Origin: Paracoccaceae bacterium
GTDB taxonomy: Bacteria > Pseudomonadota > Alphaproteobacteria > Rhodobacterales > Rhodobacteraceae
Reading direction: 5' to 3'
Assembly (NCBI GenBank): GCA_007128865.1
Contig: SKWP01000183.1
Coordinates: forward strand, 1 to 7,975
DNA: 7,975 nucleotides
The notes below the pieces were generated by a model. The model was not told where the DNA came from and searched no databases. It saw nothing but the letters and a program-made list of their open reading frames with translations. Of this stretch, positions 6,748 through 7,975 are shown piece by piece. Position 1 is the stretch's first letter; each line of letters starts with the position of its first letter. A program made the translations under genes and the position numbers.

Positions 6748-6837
6748 GCACTGCACTGTGGGCCGGGTACGCGCTGGACACATCGCGCGGGACCGGCGGA
6801 CATTCGACGCGGCACATGGCCGAACCGGGAGAGAAGC

Positions 6838-7975
6838 ATGACTGGCGAACGGGTGAACCCCAGGCACCGTCTGGAGCATCAGGGCATCTCCGACCCTGGC
6901 CGCGTCCATTACAATCTGAACGAACCGGCACTGGTAGAAGCAGCCCTGCGCCGCGACGAGGGGCGTCTTGGCCGCGGCGGCGCGCTGCTGGTCAAGACCG
7001 GCAGCCATACCGGGCGGTCTCCGAAGGACAAGTTCGTGGTTCGCCGGGCATCGGTCGAAGACACGATCTGGTGGGACACCAACCGCCCGATGGACCCTGA
7101 ATGCTTTGCGCGCCTGCTTGACGACATGCGCGCGCACATGGCCGGCGGTGAATACTTCGTGCAGGATCTCTATGCCGGCGCCGACCCGGAGCACCGGCTC
7201 GACGTTCGCGTGGTGACCGAATTCGCCTGGCATGCCCTGTTCATCCGCCACCTGCTGCGCCGGCCCGACCCGGCCGAACTGGCAGCATTCGTTCCCGAAT
7301 GGACGGTGCTGAACTGCCCGTCCTTTGTCGCCGATCCGGCCCGGCACGGGTGCCGCTCCGGCACCGTCATCGCGCTCGACTTCGAGGCCAGGATGATCCT
7401 GATCGCCGGAACCGCCTATGCCGGCGAGAACAAGAAGGCGGTGTTCTCGCTTCTGAACTATATCCTGCCCGAACGCGGCGTGATGCCGATGCACTGCTCG
7501 GCCAATCATGCCCGCGGCAACCCGGTGGACACTGCGGTTTTCTTCGGCCTGTCCGGCACCGGGAAGACAACGCTTTCTGCCGATCCCGACCGGGTGCTGA
7601 TCGGCGACGACGAACACGGCTGGTCCGACCGCGGCATCTTCAACTTCGAAGGCGGTTGCTACGCAAAGACGATCAATCTGGACCCGGAGGCAGAGCCGGA
7701 AATCTATGCCACGACCGAACGCTTCGGGACTGTGATAGAAAACATGGTCTACGACCCGGAAACGCTGGAAATCGACTTCTCCGACGACAGCCTGACGGCA
7801 AACACGCGCTGTGCCTATCCGCTTGAGGCGATTTCCAATGCTTCCGAAACGGCGATGGGCGGGCACCCGCGCAATGTGATCATGCTCACCTGTGACGCGT
7901 TCGGCGTGCTGCCGCCGATCGCGCGGCTTTCACCGGCGCAGGCAATGTATCACTTCCTGTCCGGCTTTACCTCCA
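6838..7975 (+). CDS. pckA: Phosphoenolpyruvate carboxykinase (ATP), 3'-truncated by window edge
   Basis: This cytoplasmic enzyme converts oxaloacetate plus ATP to PEP, CO2 and ADP, the entry step of gluconeogenesis from TCA-cycle intermediates. About 379 of the usual ~530 codons are present, with no stop before the edge. Visible motifs in order are [13 protein letters not shown] with substrate-binding Arg60, [12 protein letters not shown] with Tyr194 and the metal/substrate lysine, MHCSAN with metal-ligand His219, the ATP-binding P-loop [11 protein letters not shown] (237-247), IGDDEHGW with Asp257-Asp258, [10 protein letters not shown], and NTRCAYP with Arg324. This is the ATP-type (bacterial/plant) enzyme. 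The ATG at 6838 has GGGAG 6 nt upstream. It is divergent from chvI, a neighbourhood also known in rhizobia. It probably responds to carbon source through the intergenic repeats (inference). The three-residue Met-Thr-Gly lead before ERVNP is short and fits the family. Confidence 0.97.
   Translation, partial: MTGERVNPRHRLEHQGISDPGRVHYNLNEPALVEAALRRDEGRLGRGGALLVKTGSHTGRSPKDKFVVRRASVEDTIWWDTNRPMDPECFARLLDDMRAHMAGGEYFVQDLYAGADPEHRLDVRVVTEFAWHALFIRHLLRRPDPAELAAFVPEWTVLNCPSFVADPARHGCRSGTVIALDFEARMILIAGTAYAGENKKAVFSLLNYILPERGVMPMHCSANHARGNPVDTAVFFGLSGTGKTTLSADPDRVLIGDDEHGWSDRGIFNFEGGCYAKTINLDPEAEPEIYATTERFGTVIENMVYDPETLEIDFSDDSLTANTRCAYPLEAISNASETAMGGHPRNVIMLTCDAFGVLPPIARLSPAQAMYHFLSGFTS

Larger units (their letters stand above)
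6514..6837. other. Divergent chvI/pckA intergenic control region
   Basis: These 324 bp lie between two divergent starts and should hold both promoters. Going left to right they contain the chvI ribosome-binding site (6522-6526), an AT-rich patch (6581-6598) that is the likeliest melting region for the chvI promoter, the tandem TTGCGCTAAC repeats (6675-6704), a TTATAG-like -10 for pckA (6742-6747), and GGGAG (6827-6831) 6 nt before the pckA ATG. Upstream of the true chvI start neither strand shows a convincing small gene. I see no tRNA or riboswitch. Confidence 0.75.

Noticed and set aside
6742..7866. 374-codon open frame on the - strand
   Set aside because: It is antisense to pckA, whose substrate, metal and P-loop motifs are all in place. 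The composition is typical of a GC-rich shadow frame.

Overview
The window is GC-rich, densely packed bacterial chromosome. It most likely comes from an alphaproteobacterium of the Rhodobacterales (Rhodobacter/Paracoccus-like). The main evidence is the order pckA | chvI-chvG-hprK-rapZ-EIIA(Man)-ptsH, the very short HprK, and the wording of RapZ and EF-Tu. The species cannot be named from this sequence alone.

Left part, + strand (1-1964): the 3' end of an elongation factor Tu gene (its start is outside the window) closes with a strong intrinsic terminator. A 403-bp gap follows. It holds what looks like the C-terminal stump of a hexapeptide-repeat (CatB/Vat-type) acyltransferase and a plausible sigma-70 promoter. 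That promoter drives a complete 3-hydroxybutyryl-CoA dehydrogenase gene (291 aa).

Middle, - strand (1970-6513): a compact six-gene operon read right to left: chvI (response regulator), chvG (sensor kinase), hprK (short HPr kinase/phosphorylase), rapZ (P-loop RNase-adapter family), a mannose-type PTS EIIA, and ptsH (HPr). The junctions are ATGA overlaps (chvI/chvG, hprK/rapZ, EIIA/ptsH) or gaps of 5-6 bp, so one transcript with translational coupling is likely. There is no sugar permease (EIIB/C/D), so the PTS proteins probably act as a regulatory phosphorelay. HPr keeps both His15 (PTS phosphorylation) and Ser46 (the HprK target).

Right end, + strand (6838-7975): pckA, ATP-dependent PEP carboxykinase, complete at its start and cut by the window edge after about 379 codons. 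It diverges from chvI across a 324-bp intergenic region. That region carries two exact copies of TTGCGCTAAC spaced 20 bp apart, a good candidate operator for gluconeogenic control of pckA.

Together the right two thirds link envelope/acid-stress signalling (ChvG-ChvI), PTS phosphorylation and the PEP-forming step of gluconeogenesis. This arrangement is known from alphaproteobacteria. I see no mobile element, CRISPR array, tRNA or rRNA, and no clearly undescribed system. The most interesting leads are the tandem operator-like repeat, the acyltransferase stump behind tuf, and an arginine in place of the Walker A lysine in RapZ.
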